DNA of 12,043 nucleotides, from the NCBI GenBank assembly GCA_031264645.1, contig JAISDR010000240.1, positions 1 to 12,043 of the forward strand, written 5' to 3'. The stretch's first letter is position 1; each line of letters starts with the position of its first letter. Made by a program: the position numbers and the translations under genes. This document shows positions 1-7,767 of the stretch, one piece after another. The DNA is from Prevotellaceae bacterium (lineage in GTDB: Bacteria > Bacteroidota > Bacteroidia > Bacteroidales > UBA932). The notes beneath the pieces are model-generated. The model was not told where the DNA came from. It saw only the letters and a list, made by a program, of their open reading frames with translations, and did not search any database.

Positions 1-107
1 AAACAGGAATATGACACATCGTGACGGCAGTATAAAGCCATGAAAAATTTCCGAATTACATTAAAAACCTGATTGGGACAAATTATATGAAAATCGGAAG
101 CGTAAAG

Positions 108-188
108 ATACTTTTTTAAAGTATTGTTTTGACCTTAACTTTTGCGAAGCAAAAGGAACTTTACTTAAACAGTAAAGAAATTTTTACT
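108..188 (+). promoter_or_regulatory. susC leader with a row of small stem-loops
   Basis: This AT-rich untranslated stretch holds three perfect 7-bp inverted repeats in a row: ATACTTT/AAAGTAT (108-114 with 118-124), CTTTTGC/GCAAAAG (139-145 with 149-155, loop GAA) and CTTTACT/AGTAAAG (159-165 with 171-177). The right arm of the third can instead pair with TTTACT at 183-188, so two alternative stems share 171-176. I found no convincing TTTG-N19-21-TAnnTTTG promoter; TAACTTTTG at 136-144 is the nearest -7-like string but has one base too many and no partner. Pairing is seen directly; a regulatory role is inference. Short AT-rich dyads also occur by chance in such sequence. Confidence 0.35.
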
Positions 189-236
189 TATAATAAAATT
201 AATTAAAATATTGTTCAAATTAAAACATATAAAAGA

Positions 237-3200
237 ATGAACAAAATTGATAAACTGAAAAGACGGAGTACATATATAATATGTATGCTACTCGGTATGA
301 TTTTCCTGAATGTTGAACTGAACGCACAGAATCTCAACATTAAAGGAAAAGTAATTGATCCGGACGGCATTGCCCTGGCGGGAGTTGCCGTTGTTGTAAA
401 AGGCAGTACTGCAGGCGCCGTTACGAACGATGACGGCGATTATTCGCTGCCTAATGTACCTGTGGAAAGTATTCTTGAGTACAGACTTGTAGGATATGTT
501 ACCCAGGAAATTAAAGTTGCCGCAGGCAAAACTGCAATCAACGTTATTCTTCTGGAAGATTCGGAATCGCTGGAGGAAGTAACGGTTGTGGCATTCGGAA
601 CTCAAAAGAAGGAAAGTGTGATTGCCTCGGTGAGCACCATCAACACAAAAGAGCTGAAAGTGCCTTCGAGCAATTTGACCACTGCGTTTGCCGGACGTAT
701 CGCCGGACTGATTTCGTATCAGCGTACAGGCGAGCCGGGACAGGACAATGCCGAATTCTTTATCCGCGGCGTTACCACTTTCGGTACAGGAAGAGTTAAC
801 CCGCTGATATTGATCGACGGCGTTGAAATGACTACCGACGACCTTGCACGCCTGACTACCGACGACATCAAGAGTTTTTCCATCATGAAGGACGCCAACG
901 CCACCGCCCTTTACGGCGCACGCGGAGCTAACGGCGTGATTCTGGTAACCACTAAAGAGGGTACCGAAGGAAAAATGAAGATACAGTTCCGTGCCGAAGG
1001 CTCGTATTCGTCGCCAACGCAAACTCTCGATTTTGCCGACCCGGTAACCTACATGAAACTGCATAACGAGTCTATCCTGACGAGAGACCCGCTGAGAGGA
1101 AGGGAGTATTCGCCCGAAAAAATTGCGGCAACGGAAAGGCTACTGAATGCAGGACAGACTGATGTGCGATATCCTGCTGTCGACTGGCAGAATATGCTGT
1201 TCAACGATTACACCTTCAACCACCGCTACAACCTCAGCCTTAGCGGAGGCGGAGCCATTGCGCGGTACTATGTGGCGGCTTCGTATGCGCGTGACAACGG
1301 TATTATCAAGATGGACAGGCGCAATAACTTCAACAACAATATCCAGATTGACAAATATGTTCTGCGCTCGAACATCAATATCAATCCGACTAAAACCACT
1401 GAAATTGTTGTACGCCTGCACGGAGCTTTCGACGACTACAGGGGACCTCTGGACGGAGGTGCGGAACTGTACAAGAAGGCGATGAATGCTAATCCCGTAT
1501 ATTTTCAGCCCTATTACGAGCCGGATTATGCCAACAGGGGAACCAAGCATATTCTTTTCGGCAACTACAACGGAGGCTTAACCGCTCACCTTAATCCGTA
1601 TGCCGAAATGGTCAAGGGATACAAAAGCAACGACCGTACAAACATGCTGGCGCAGTTTGAAGTAAAGCAGGATCTTGGCTTTTTCCTCGAAGGCCTGTCG
1701 GCACGCGCCATGTTTAATGTAAACAGGTATTCGCTGCTGGAATTGACGCAGTCGTATATTCCCTATTTCTATCAGCTGCTGAACTCGGACGACCCTTCCG
1801 ATTATAAACTCCAGGCCTTAAATGACGCCTCCGGTCTTTTTGGCGGACTTTCCAACGGGCGCGAATCGCTCGAACTGGGAGCTACTGACAAGAGACAGAC
1901 TAACAGCATGTATGTCGAAGCAGCTGTTAACTACAACAGGACGTTTGCCGACAAGCACGATGTGTCCGGCCTGCTGGTTTATACCTTGCGCGAATCGGTA
2001 GACGGCAGCCCCGGCGATTTGCAGGCTTCGCTGCCCGGCAGGAATCTCGGTCTGGCAGGACGTGTAACATACGGTTACGACAGCCGCTATTTTATCGAGG
2101 CCAATTTCGGGTATAACGGCTCCGAACGTTTTTCCGAAAACGAACGTTTCGGATTTTTCCCCTCGGCAGGATTGGGATGGATTGTGAGCAACGAGGAGTT
2201 TATGGAACCCTGGAGCAAAGTCCTTACGAAACTGAAACTGAAGGCTACATACGGACTGGTCGGAAACGACGATATCGGCGATTCTAAAATCCGGTTCTTC
2301 TATCTGTCGAAGGTGAACCTTCAGGACGCCGACCGGCTGTACTGGTTTGGCTATAACAGGCACTACAGTCCGGGATTCGGAGTGTCCATATCGCGCTACG
2401 CCGACCCGAACATCACCTGGGAAATCAGTCGCAAGACCAATCTCGGATTTGAAATGAACCTGTGGAACAGTCTTGAGTTACAGGTGGACTGGTTCATGGA
2501 AAACCGGAGCAACATCATGATGGAACGCGCGGATATCCCCACAACCATGGGTTTGCAGGCCAAGCCGAGCGCCAATATCGGGAAGGCATACGGCAGAGGC
2601 ATAGATATGTCTCTGGATTACAGCAAGTCCTTTACTCAGGACATTTGGGCCATGTTCAGAGGCAATTTCACTTATGCCGCCAGCAGGTACGAAGTTTTCG
2701 AAGAACCCGACTACAGCGATATCCCGTGGCGATCGCGGCAGGGGCAGAAAATCAAACAGGAGTACGGCTTTGTTGCCGAACGTCTGTTTCTGGACGAATA
2801 TGAGGTGAAAAATTCGCCGAGACAGTTTGGCGACTATATGGCGGGAGATATCAAATACAAGGATATCAACAAAGACGGTGTAATCAACGATGACGACATG
2901 GTTCCCCTGGGTTATCCGACAACGCCGGAAATCAATTACGGATTCGGTATCTCCGCAGGGTATAAAAATTTTGATATTTCATGCTTCTTCCAGGGTTCGG
3001 CGCGCTCGTCATTCTGGATAGACCCCGAACGCGTTTCTCCCTTCATAAACCGCAGCGGCGAGAAAGTGGACGAATCCCTGCATCCTTTCACCACCAACCG
3101 CGCTTTGCTCCAGTACTGGGCAGACAGCCACTGGTCGGAACAGAACAGGGATATTCACGCCCTCTGGCCGCGTCTTTCGTACTATCCGATAGAAAATAAC

Positions 3201-3446
3201 ATGAAGAGAAGCACGTGGTTTATGCACGACGGCTCTTTTCTGAGGCTGAAATCAGTGGAAATAGGCTATTCGCTTCCGAAAAAATGGATCGAACGCTTCA
3301 ACATGCGGAATCTTCGCATATATGCCAATGGTACCAACCTGTTTATCATCTCGGCATTCAAGATGTGGGATCCCGAAATGGCAGGCGACGGATTGAAATA
3401 TCCACTGCAAAAAGTATTTAATTTAGGTGTTAATATCGACTTTTAA
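237..3446 (+). CDS. susC: SusC/RagA-family TonB-dependent outer-membrane transporter
   Basis: Outer-membrane beta-barrel that, with its SusD partner as a lid, imports oligosaccharides or other large nutrients using TonB energy. At 1069 aa it has the usual SusC length. A signal peptide spans about residues 1-30, with cleavage likely at ELNA|Q. A carboxypeptidase-regulatory-like beta-sandwich follows at about 34-108 (GKVIDPDG...GVAVVVKGS). A TonB-box-like stretch EEVTVVAFGTQ lies at 113-123. The plug domain, about 125-245, carries FIRGVTTFG, PLILIDGVE and the SusC signature SIMKDANATALYGARGANG. The rest is barrel, ending in phenylalanine (GVNIDF) as barrel proteins do. A DxNxDGxxNxDD loop near 876-887 resembles a calcium-binding loop. 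The start ATG sits in an A-rich context (ATAAAAGA) without Shine-Dalgarno, normal for Bacteroidetes. It is followed after 16 bases by susD. The substrate cannot be inferred. Confidence 0.97.
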   Translation: MNKIDKLKRRSTYIICMLLGMIFLNVELNAQNLNIKGKVIDPDGIALAGVAVVVKGSTAGAVTNDDGDYSLPNVPVESILEYRLVGYVTQEIKVAAGKTAINVILLEDSESLEEVTVVAFGTQKKESVIASVSTINTKELKVPSSNLTTAFAGRIAGLISYQRTGEPGQDNAEFFIRGVTTFGTGRVNPLILIDGVEMTTDDLARLTTDDIKSFSIMKDANATALYGARGANGVILVTTKEGTEGKMKIQFRAEGSYSSPTQTLDFADPVTYMKLHNESILTRDPLRGREYSPEKIAATERLLNAGQTDVRYPAVDWQNMLFNDYTFNHRYNLSLSGGGAIARYYVAASYARDNGIIKMDRRNNFNNNIQIDKYVLRSNININPTKTTEIVVRLHGAFDDYRGPLDGGAELYKKAMNANPVYFQPYYEPDYANRGTKHILFGNYNGGLTAHLNPYAEMVKGYKSNDRTNMLAQFEVKQDLGFFLEGLSARAMFNVNRYSLLELTQSYIPYFYQLLNSDDPSDYKLQALNDASGLFGGLSNGRESLELGATDKRQTNSMYVEAAVNYNRTFADKHDVSGLLVYTLRESVDGSPGDLQASLPGRNLGLAGRVTYGYDSRYFIEANFGYNGSERFSENERFGFFPSAGLGWIVSNEEFMEPWSKVLTKLKLKATYGLVGNDDIGDSKIRFFYLSKVNLQDADRLYWFGYNRHYSPGFGVSISRYADPNITWEISRKTNLGFEMNLWNSLELQVDWFMENRSNIMMERADIPTTMGLQAKPSANIGKAYGRGIDMSLDYSKSFTQDIWAMFRGNFTYAASRYEVFEEPDYSDIPWRSRQGQKIKQEYGFVAERLFLDEYEVKNSPRQFGDYMAGDIKYKDINKDGVINDDDMVPLGYPTTPEINYGFGISAGYKNFDISCFFQGSARSSFWIDPERVSPFINRSGEKVDESLHPFTTNRALLQYWADSHWSEQNRDIHALWPRLSYYPIENNMKRSTWFMHDGSFLRLKSVEIGYSLPKKWIERFNMRNLRIYANGTNLFIISAFKMWDPEMAGDGLKYPLQKVFNLGVNIDF

Positions 3447-3462
3447 TAATGTATAAAACAGT

Positions 3463-5565
3463 ATGATTATGAAACGGTATATAAAATATTTTAGAAACAT
3501 GTTTATAATCGCAGGTTTGTGCTTTACGACTGCCTGCGCGAGCTACCTGGACGTTGTGCCCGATGATGTGGCTACAATTGATCATGCCTTTTCGACCAGA
3601 AATACGACGGAAAGGTTTTTGGGAACCTGCTACTGGTATTTGCCGGACTATGTCAGTCTGAACAACCTCGGACTTATCGGCGCCGACGAACTCTGGTGGA
3701 ACACTAACAATACCGCGGACGCTTCCATGCTTGCCAAGGGAAATCAAAACAGCAATGATCCTTATCTTAATTTTTGGGACGGATCGAAAGGCGGGAAGAA
3801 TATGTTTACAGCTATCAGAGACTGTAACATTTTTCTCGAAAACGTCTATTCTCCGGGCGATATAGAAGAGAGGGAACGCAAGCAGTGGATAGCCGAAGTG
3901 AAAACTCTGAAAGCGTATTTTCATTTCTATCTCATGCAGCTGTACGGTCCAATCCCCATTATCCGCGAAAATCTTCCCATAAATGCAGACATCGAAGAGG
4001 TGCGTGTTTACAGGGAACCGGTGGACGATGTGGCGAATTATATCGCAGAACTGATAGACGAGGCTTTGCCCGACCTGCTTGAGAGCGCCGAGCCTACCAG
4101 AATGGACGACGCGGGAAGAATAACCCAGCCCGTTGCCGCCGCCATTAAGGCTAAAGCGCTGGCGCTGGTGGCAAGCCCGCTGTTCAACGGAAAGGAGAAC
4201 GAGGCCCCGCAGTTTTCGCTCGTCGATAACCGTGGCATACAGCTGTTCCCCCGCGAATACAAAGTCGAAAGATGGACAAAGGCAGCCGAAGCCGCACGCC
4301 AGGCAATTGAAATCAGCCACCGCGCGGGACACCGGTTTTATGAAGGATACACGCCGGCAAGCTTTTCCGATGTGTCGCCGAAAACCCGGCAGAAATTCAC
4401 GCTCAGGGCAGCTGTCCTGAACAGATTCAACCGCGAAATCATCTGGTCGTCGACACGTTCGACATACGGTCTGCAGATGGTGATGATACCGTATTTGGGC
4501 AAATTTTATCCAACCACTTACGTTGCATCCGAATACGGGCCGACACTGAAAATCGCCGAGGAATTTTATACGCGGAACGGTATTCCGATAGACGAAGACC
4601 GGGAATGGAGGAACTGGGCAGGTCAAAATTTCGTTCAGCGCTACGAGCCCTGCCTGATATCCCCCGAACCGGGTTCGGGCATCGACGGGAATATGGAAAG
4701 CTCGCTAAGAGAAGACCATATCTACGACATCAGCGCCTATACTAAATTAAGCCTGACAGAATCGTATGAGAACTACGGTAAAGTGGAGACCTCGGGAGAC
4801 GTTCAGTCCACTGCCAGACTGCATTTCTACCGCGAACCGCGGTTCTATGCATGGATAGGTTTCGACCGCGGAATCTGGGAAATGGGACGGAAACCCGACA
4901 GCCAAAGCTATGTGATTCTGACAAGAGCGCAGGAAGGCCAGGGCTACAACGGCGCCGCCCGACACATGACCTGCGGCTATTTCGCCAAGAAATTAGTCTA
5001 TCTCGAATCCGACAGAGGCAACGAAACCTCTTTTGCCGTGGATGAAATCAGCTGCCTATATCCCATAATCCGCTTGAGCGACCTTTATCTGCTCTATGCC
5101 GAAGCCCTGAACGAATCGAAACAGACGCCCGACGCCGAAGTATATCGCTGGATTGATTCCGTCAGGCTGCGTGCAGGACTGGAAGGCGTTGTACAGTCCT
5201 GGGACAAGTATGCCGTATCAACTGCAAAAAACAAACCCCTGAACAAGGAAGGGATGCGGGATATCATCAAGCGCGAACGCCTGATTGAACTCTCGTTCGA
5301 GGGTCAGAGGCTTTTCGACCTGCTGCGCTGGAAAGACGCTCTGCAGTATTTCAATGAACCCGTACAGGGATGGAATCTCATGGCGGGAGGCGGAAGCGCC
5401 GGCTATGACACGGATCCGGCGAAAATCAGCGCCTACTATACGGTTACTACATTCCATCAGCGGGTCTTTAATTCCCGCGATTATTTATGGCCAATCAAGC
5501 TCAGTTCGCTGCGGATCAATACCAATCTGAAACAGAATCCGGGCTGGGAGGCGATTAACAATTAA
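3463..5565 (+). CDS. susD: SusD/RagB-family nutrient-binding outer-membrane lipoprotein
   Basis: Surface lipoprotein that caps the SusC channel and captures the ligand. The signal peptide ends in a lipobox (FTTAC, Cys25 lipidated). The SusD N-terminal region follows (YLDVVPDD, residues 28-35), with the helical TPR-like core AEVKTLKAYFHFYLMQLYG near 144-162. The C-terminal RagB/SusD part shows YPIIRLSDLYLLYAEALNE near 533-551, IIKRERLIELSFEGQRLFD near 601-619, and the closing YLWPIKLSSLRIN...NPGW typical of the family. At 700 aa it is longer than the common 500-600 aa; the extra length is in the middle, the usual place for ligand-specific insertions. A second ATG two codons in (3469) gives MKRYIKYF and could be the true start. 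The string TATAAAACAGT directly before the start recurs before the third gene. Confidence 0.96.
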   Translation: MIMKRYIKYFRNMFIIAGLCFTTACASYLDVVPDDVATIDHAFSTRNTTERFLGTCYWYLPDYVSLNNLGLIGADELWWNTNNTADASMLAKGNQNSNDPYLNFWDGSKGGKNMFTAIRDCNIFLENVYSPGDIEERERKQWIAEVKTLKAYFHFYLMQLYGPIPIIRENLPINADIEEVRVYREPVDDVANYIAELIDEALPDLLESAEPTRMDDAGRITQPVAAAIKAKALALVASPLFNGKENEAPQFSLVDNRGIQLFPREYKVERWTKAAEAARQAIEISHRAGHRFYEGYTPASFSDVSPKTRQKFTLRAAVLNRFNREIIWSSTRSTYGLQMVMIPYLGKFYPTTYVASEYGPTLKIAEEFYTRNGIPIDEDREWRNWAGQNFVQRYEPCLISPEPGSGIDGNMESSLREDHIYDISAYTKLSLTESYENYGKVETSGDVQSTARLHFYREPRFYAWIGFDRGIWEMGRKPDSQSYVILTRAQEGQGYNGAARHMTCGYFAKKLVYLESDRGNETSFAVDEISCLYPIIRLSDLYLLYAEALNESKQTPDAEVYRWIDSVRLRAGLEGVVQSWDKYAVSTAKNKPLNKEGMRDIIKRERLIELSFEGQRLFDLLRWKDALQYFNEPVQGWNLMAGGGSAGYDTDPAKISAYYTVTTFHQRVFNSRDYLWPIKLSSLRINTNLKQNPGWEAINN

Positions 5566-5569
5566 CGGT

Positions 5570-5623
5570 TAAGTTTGAAATGAAAGAACAGTTTAAAATT
5601 ATAAAACAGTTTGAAATGAAAAA
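5570..5623 (+). repeat. Three 18-base tandem imperfect repeats over a translation start
   Basis: Units at 5570-5587, 5588-5605 and 5606-5623 follow a consensus ACAGTTTGAAATGAAAAA; units 1 and 2 each differ from unit 3 at three positions. The length of 18 keeps the reading frame. Units 1 and 3 each contain an in-frame ATG (5580 and 5616) of the downstream lipoprotein gene; unit 2 has lost it (AAATTA). The repeat is seen directly. Whether copy number varies, or whether both starts are used, is unknown. Confidence 0.75.
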
Positions 5624-6863
5624 GTTATTTTATATAATTATTGTAACGATAATGGCAGGGATGGCTTCGTGTACCGAACCTCCCACAGGACAAACGCCGG
5701 TGGACGGCGTTCCCCCGTCGCAGATAGCGGAATCGAGCATACAGATATATCCCATGCCCGGAGGCGCCGCAGTAACTTACGATTTGCCCGCCGGCGAGAA
5801 CGATATCTCGTATGTGAAGTGCGAATATACCTACAAGGGTGAAAAATATGTGGTGCATTCTTCGGTTTACACTGACTCTCTGACCATAGAAGGACTGGGA
5901 GACACCGATCCGGTAGAGATTACCCTTTACGTGGTGGATAACAGCGGAAATGTTTCGCCGGGAGTGGCAAAAACCTTTACGCCCGAAAATCCGCTTTGGG
6001 AGGCCATATTCGAATCTTTGGAGATACAGCCGAGTTTTGGCGGCGTCGCCGTTACATGGACAAACAGATCGCAGACCGAAATCGGCATTACCGTATTTAC
6101 CGAAGATTCAATAACAAAGGAACTGCGTGAAGGAGATACAAGGTACTCCAATGAACAGGAGGGCGAAATCCCGTTCAACGGATATGATTTTGTTCCGACC
6201 AAGTTTGCCGCCCGCATCATAGACAAGTGGGGAAATGTCTCGCCCGTGAAGGAAGCGACGGTTGTCCCTCTCTATGAGGCCGAACTGAACAAGGACAAAT
6301 GGCTGGAAGTCGGATTGCCCGGCGACCATATTAACGCAAGCCGCGGCCGCACGCTGAAAAACTGCTGGGATGGCGACGACGGTTCAATATGGCATACCGA
6401 AGAGGGCGGATATTATGGCTCGTTCCCGATGTTCTTTACCATCGACCTTGGAGAGGTGGTCAAATTCAGCCGCATGAGACTGATGCCGAGACAGGGCGCA
6501 AATTATTATTTCGGCAGCCATACGTTCAGAGAGTTTGAAGTCTGGGGAACGACAAAGTACCGGACGGATGTTACGGACGAGGACTACTGGCGGTTTACCG
6601 ACGACTGGGAAAAATACGGCGACTGGGAACTGCTCGGCCATTTTGAGGTAAAAAGACCCTCGGGAAACCCCAACCCCGGCGCCGCTACCGGTGAAGATCT
6701 GGCTTTCGGACAGGCCGGATATCCTTTCTCCGTGTCGTACCAAAAGAAACCGCTGCAGTATCTCCGTTTTAAGATGATAAGAACCTGGGGAAGCGGCGGC
6801 ATGCACATGGCCGAATTTTATTTCTGGGGCGATAACGGAACTCTCCCGGAGGATAACGAATAA
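5616..6863 (+). CDS. SusD-linked lipoprotein, DUF4959/DUF5126/DUF5000 type (discoidin-like C-terminus)
   Basis: Probable surface glycan-binding lipoprotein of the uptake operon. I prefer the ATG at 5616 because it gives a compact signal peptide MKKLFYIIIVTIMAGMASC with lipobox GMASC. The upstream in-frame ATG at 5580 adds 12 polar residues and would give 427 instead of 415 aa. Counting from 5580, two fibronectin-III-like repeats follow the lipid anchor. Each has a GG(A/V)AVT strand (61-66 and 154-159) and ends D-x-x-GNVSP (120-127 and 215-222). Residues from about 232 on form a discoidin (F5/8 type C)-like sandwich with NCWDGDDGSIWHT (261-273) and FFTIDLGEVVKFSRMRL, ending in AEFYFWGDNG. This architecture matches DUF4959-DUF5126-DUF5000 proteins that regularly follow susCD. 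Family assignment is from memory of sequence patterns, not a search. It starts 50 bases after susD. Confidence 0.85.
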   Translation: MKKLFYIIIVTIMAGMASCTEPPTGQTPVDGVPPSQIAESSIQIYPMPGGAAVTYDLPAGENDISYVKCEYTYKGEKYVVHSSVYTDSLTIEGLGDTDPVEITLYVVDNSGNVSPGVAKTFTPENPLWEAIFESLEIQPSFGGVAVTWTNRSQTEIGITVFTEDSITKELREGDTRYSNEQEGEIPFNGYDFVPTKFAARIIDKWGNVSPVKEATVVPLYEAELNKDKWLEVGLPGDHINASRGRTLKNCWDGDDGSIWHTEEGGYYGSFPMFFTIDLGEVVKFSRMRLMPRQGANYYFGSHTFREFEVWGTTKYRTDVTDEDYWRFTDDWEKYGDWELLGHFEVKRPSGNPNPGAATGEDLAFGQAGYPFSVSYQKKPLQYLRFKMIRTWGSGGMHMAEFYFWGDNGTLPEDNE

Positions 6864-6893
6864 CTGATGTTTAATTATTTAAAATGCAAAAAA

Positions 6894-7583
6894 ATGAAAG
6901 ATATCATTATTAAATGCTTTTTGCCGGCATGCCTGCTGATATTTATGACAGGCTGCGAAGATCAGAATTTCATGCATCAGAAATATCTGGACGAGGGTGA
7001 AACGGTTTATCCCGGAATGGCCGATTCGGTGCAGTATTCCGCAGGTAACGAAAGGGTGAAGTTCACATGGATGCTCAGCGCCGACCCGCGCGTTGTCAAA
7101 AACGTGTTCTACTGGAACGACGGTGAAAAGGATGATTCCGCGGTGATCAACAGGCCGCAAGGCGTCCTGAATATGGAAGCCATACTGAATGTCAGGGAAG
7201 GCATCCACGACTTTACATTAGTGAGCAAAGACAACGAAAACCACAAGTCTATGACTGTGGAAAGAACGGTACAGGTTTATGGCCCGGCATACATTTCGAG
7301 ACTTGTCAACAGAAGTCTGACAATCTCGTTCGACGACGGGACCTTAACCATTAACTGGTCGGCAGTCGAAAGTTCGCTTTTTCAGTACAACACAGTAGTG
7401 TATACTGATTATTCCAACCCGGCGAATCCGGCGACGAAGAGTATCCGCATCGAAAATACGGATACCGAAACGCTTATTGAAGGCGTCAGGGAAGGAGACG
7501 TGTTTTCGGTATCGTCCTCCTATCTTCCCGAAGGAGGACTTGATATAATGGACGCCCCGCCTGTGGAATACACTATCAGGTAA
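6894..7583 (+). CDS. DUF4998-type lipoprotein, last gene of the uptake operon
   Basis: Lipoprotein of 229 aa from the preferred ATG at 6894, which gives MKDIIIKCFLPACLLIFMTGC with lipobox FMTGC. An in-frame ATG at 6867, three bases after the previous stop, would add MFNYLKCKK and make 238 aa. The mature N-terminal half carries YLDEGETVYPG, then GNERVKFTWMLSADPRV and FYWNDG, the pattern I associate with DUF4998. The C-terminal half, from about YGPAYISRLVNRSLT, is beta-rich and fibronectin-III-like, ending VEYTIR. Proteins of this type usually sit beside a DUF4959/DUF5000 lipoprotein after susCD, and a role in binding the imported ligand at the cell surface is inferred from that. No catalytic motif is visible. 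A strong terminator follows 31 bases downstream. Confidence 0.82.
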   Translation: MKDIIIKCFLPACLLIFMTGCEDQNFMHQKYLDEGETVYPGMADSVQYSAGNERVKFTWMLSADPRVVKNVFYWNDGEKDDSAVINRPQGVLNMEAILNVREGIHDFTLVSKDNENHKSMTVERTVQVYGPAYISRLVNRSLTISFDDGTLTINWSAVESSLFQYNTVVYTDYSNPANPATKSIRIENTDTETLIEGVREGDVFSVSSSYLPEGGLDIMDAPPVEYTIR

Positions 7584-7614
7584 ACGTCCGCGACAATTGT
7601 CGTTTCAAAAACAA

Positions 7615-7655
7615 AAGCCTGTCTGCATATATGATTTGCAGACAGGCTTCTTTTT
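7615..7655. terminator. Bidirectional intrinsic terminator between convergent operons
   Basis: A perfect 13-bp stem AAGCCTGTCTGCA / TGCAGACAGGCTT (7615-7627 with 7637-7649), with a 9-base loop, is followed on the + strand by CTTCTTTTT. Read on the - strand it is followed by CTTTTGTTTTTG, so it can stop both the uptake operon and sufCD. A separate perfect 12-bp palindrome CGACAATTGTCG lies just upstream at 7591-7602. The rest of the gap up to 7767 shows no gene or further structure. Confidence 0.9.
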
Positions 7656-7767
7656 GCGCTGCGAATCAGTGTCTTACCGCTCAGACTGACCAAAATAAGT
7701 GATATCCATCAGTACATTGGCTACATGGCGATTGTGAATGGCGACGTCTTTTTATTTCAAAAGTCCG

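Noticed and set aside
1..42. Possible tail of an upstream gene reading to TGA at 40-42
   Set aside because: Only about 13 codons are visible and a stop in this length is expected by chance; no recognisable protein end and no terminator after it.
288..1064. 258-codon open frame on the - strand inside susC
   Set aside because: Antisense to the signal peptide and plug domain of SusC; no domain, no start context, low-complexity Cys/Arg-rich product.
3430..4626. Long open frame (398 codons) on the - strand opposite susD
   Set aside because: It lies antisense to a clear SusD frame with signal peptide and family motifs. Its protein is rich in Arg, Cys, His and Val without recognisable domains, as expected of a shadow of a G+C-richer coding strand.
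5570..5623. CRISPR-like array
   Set aside because: The three units are directly adjacent with no unique spacers, so this is a short tandem repeat.
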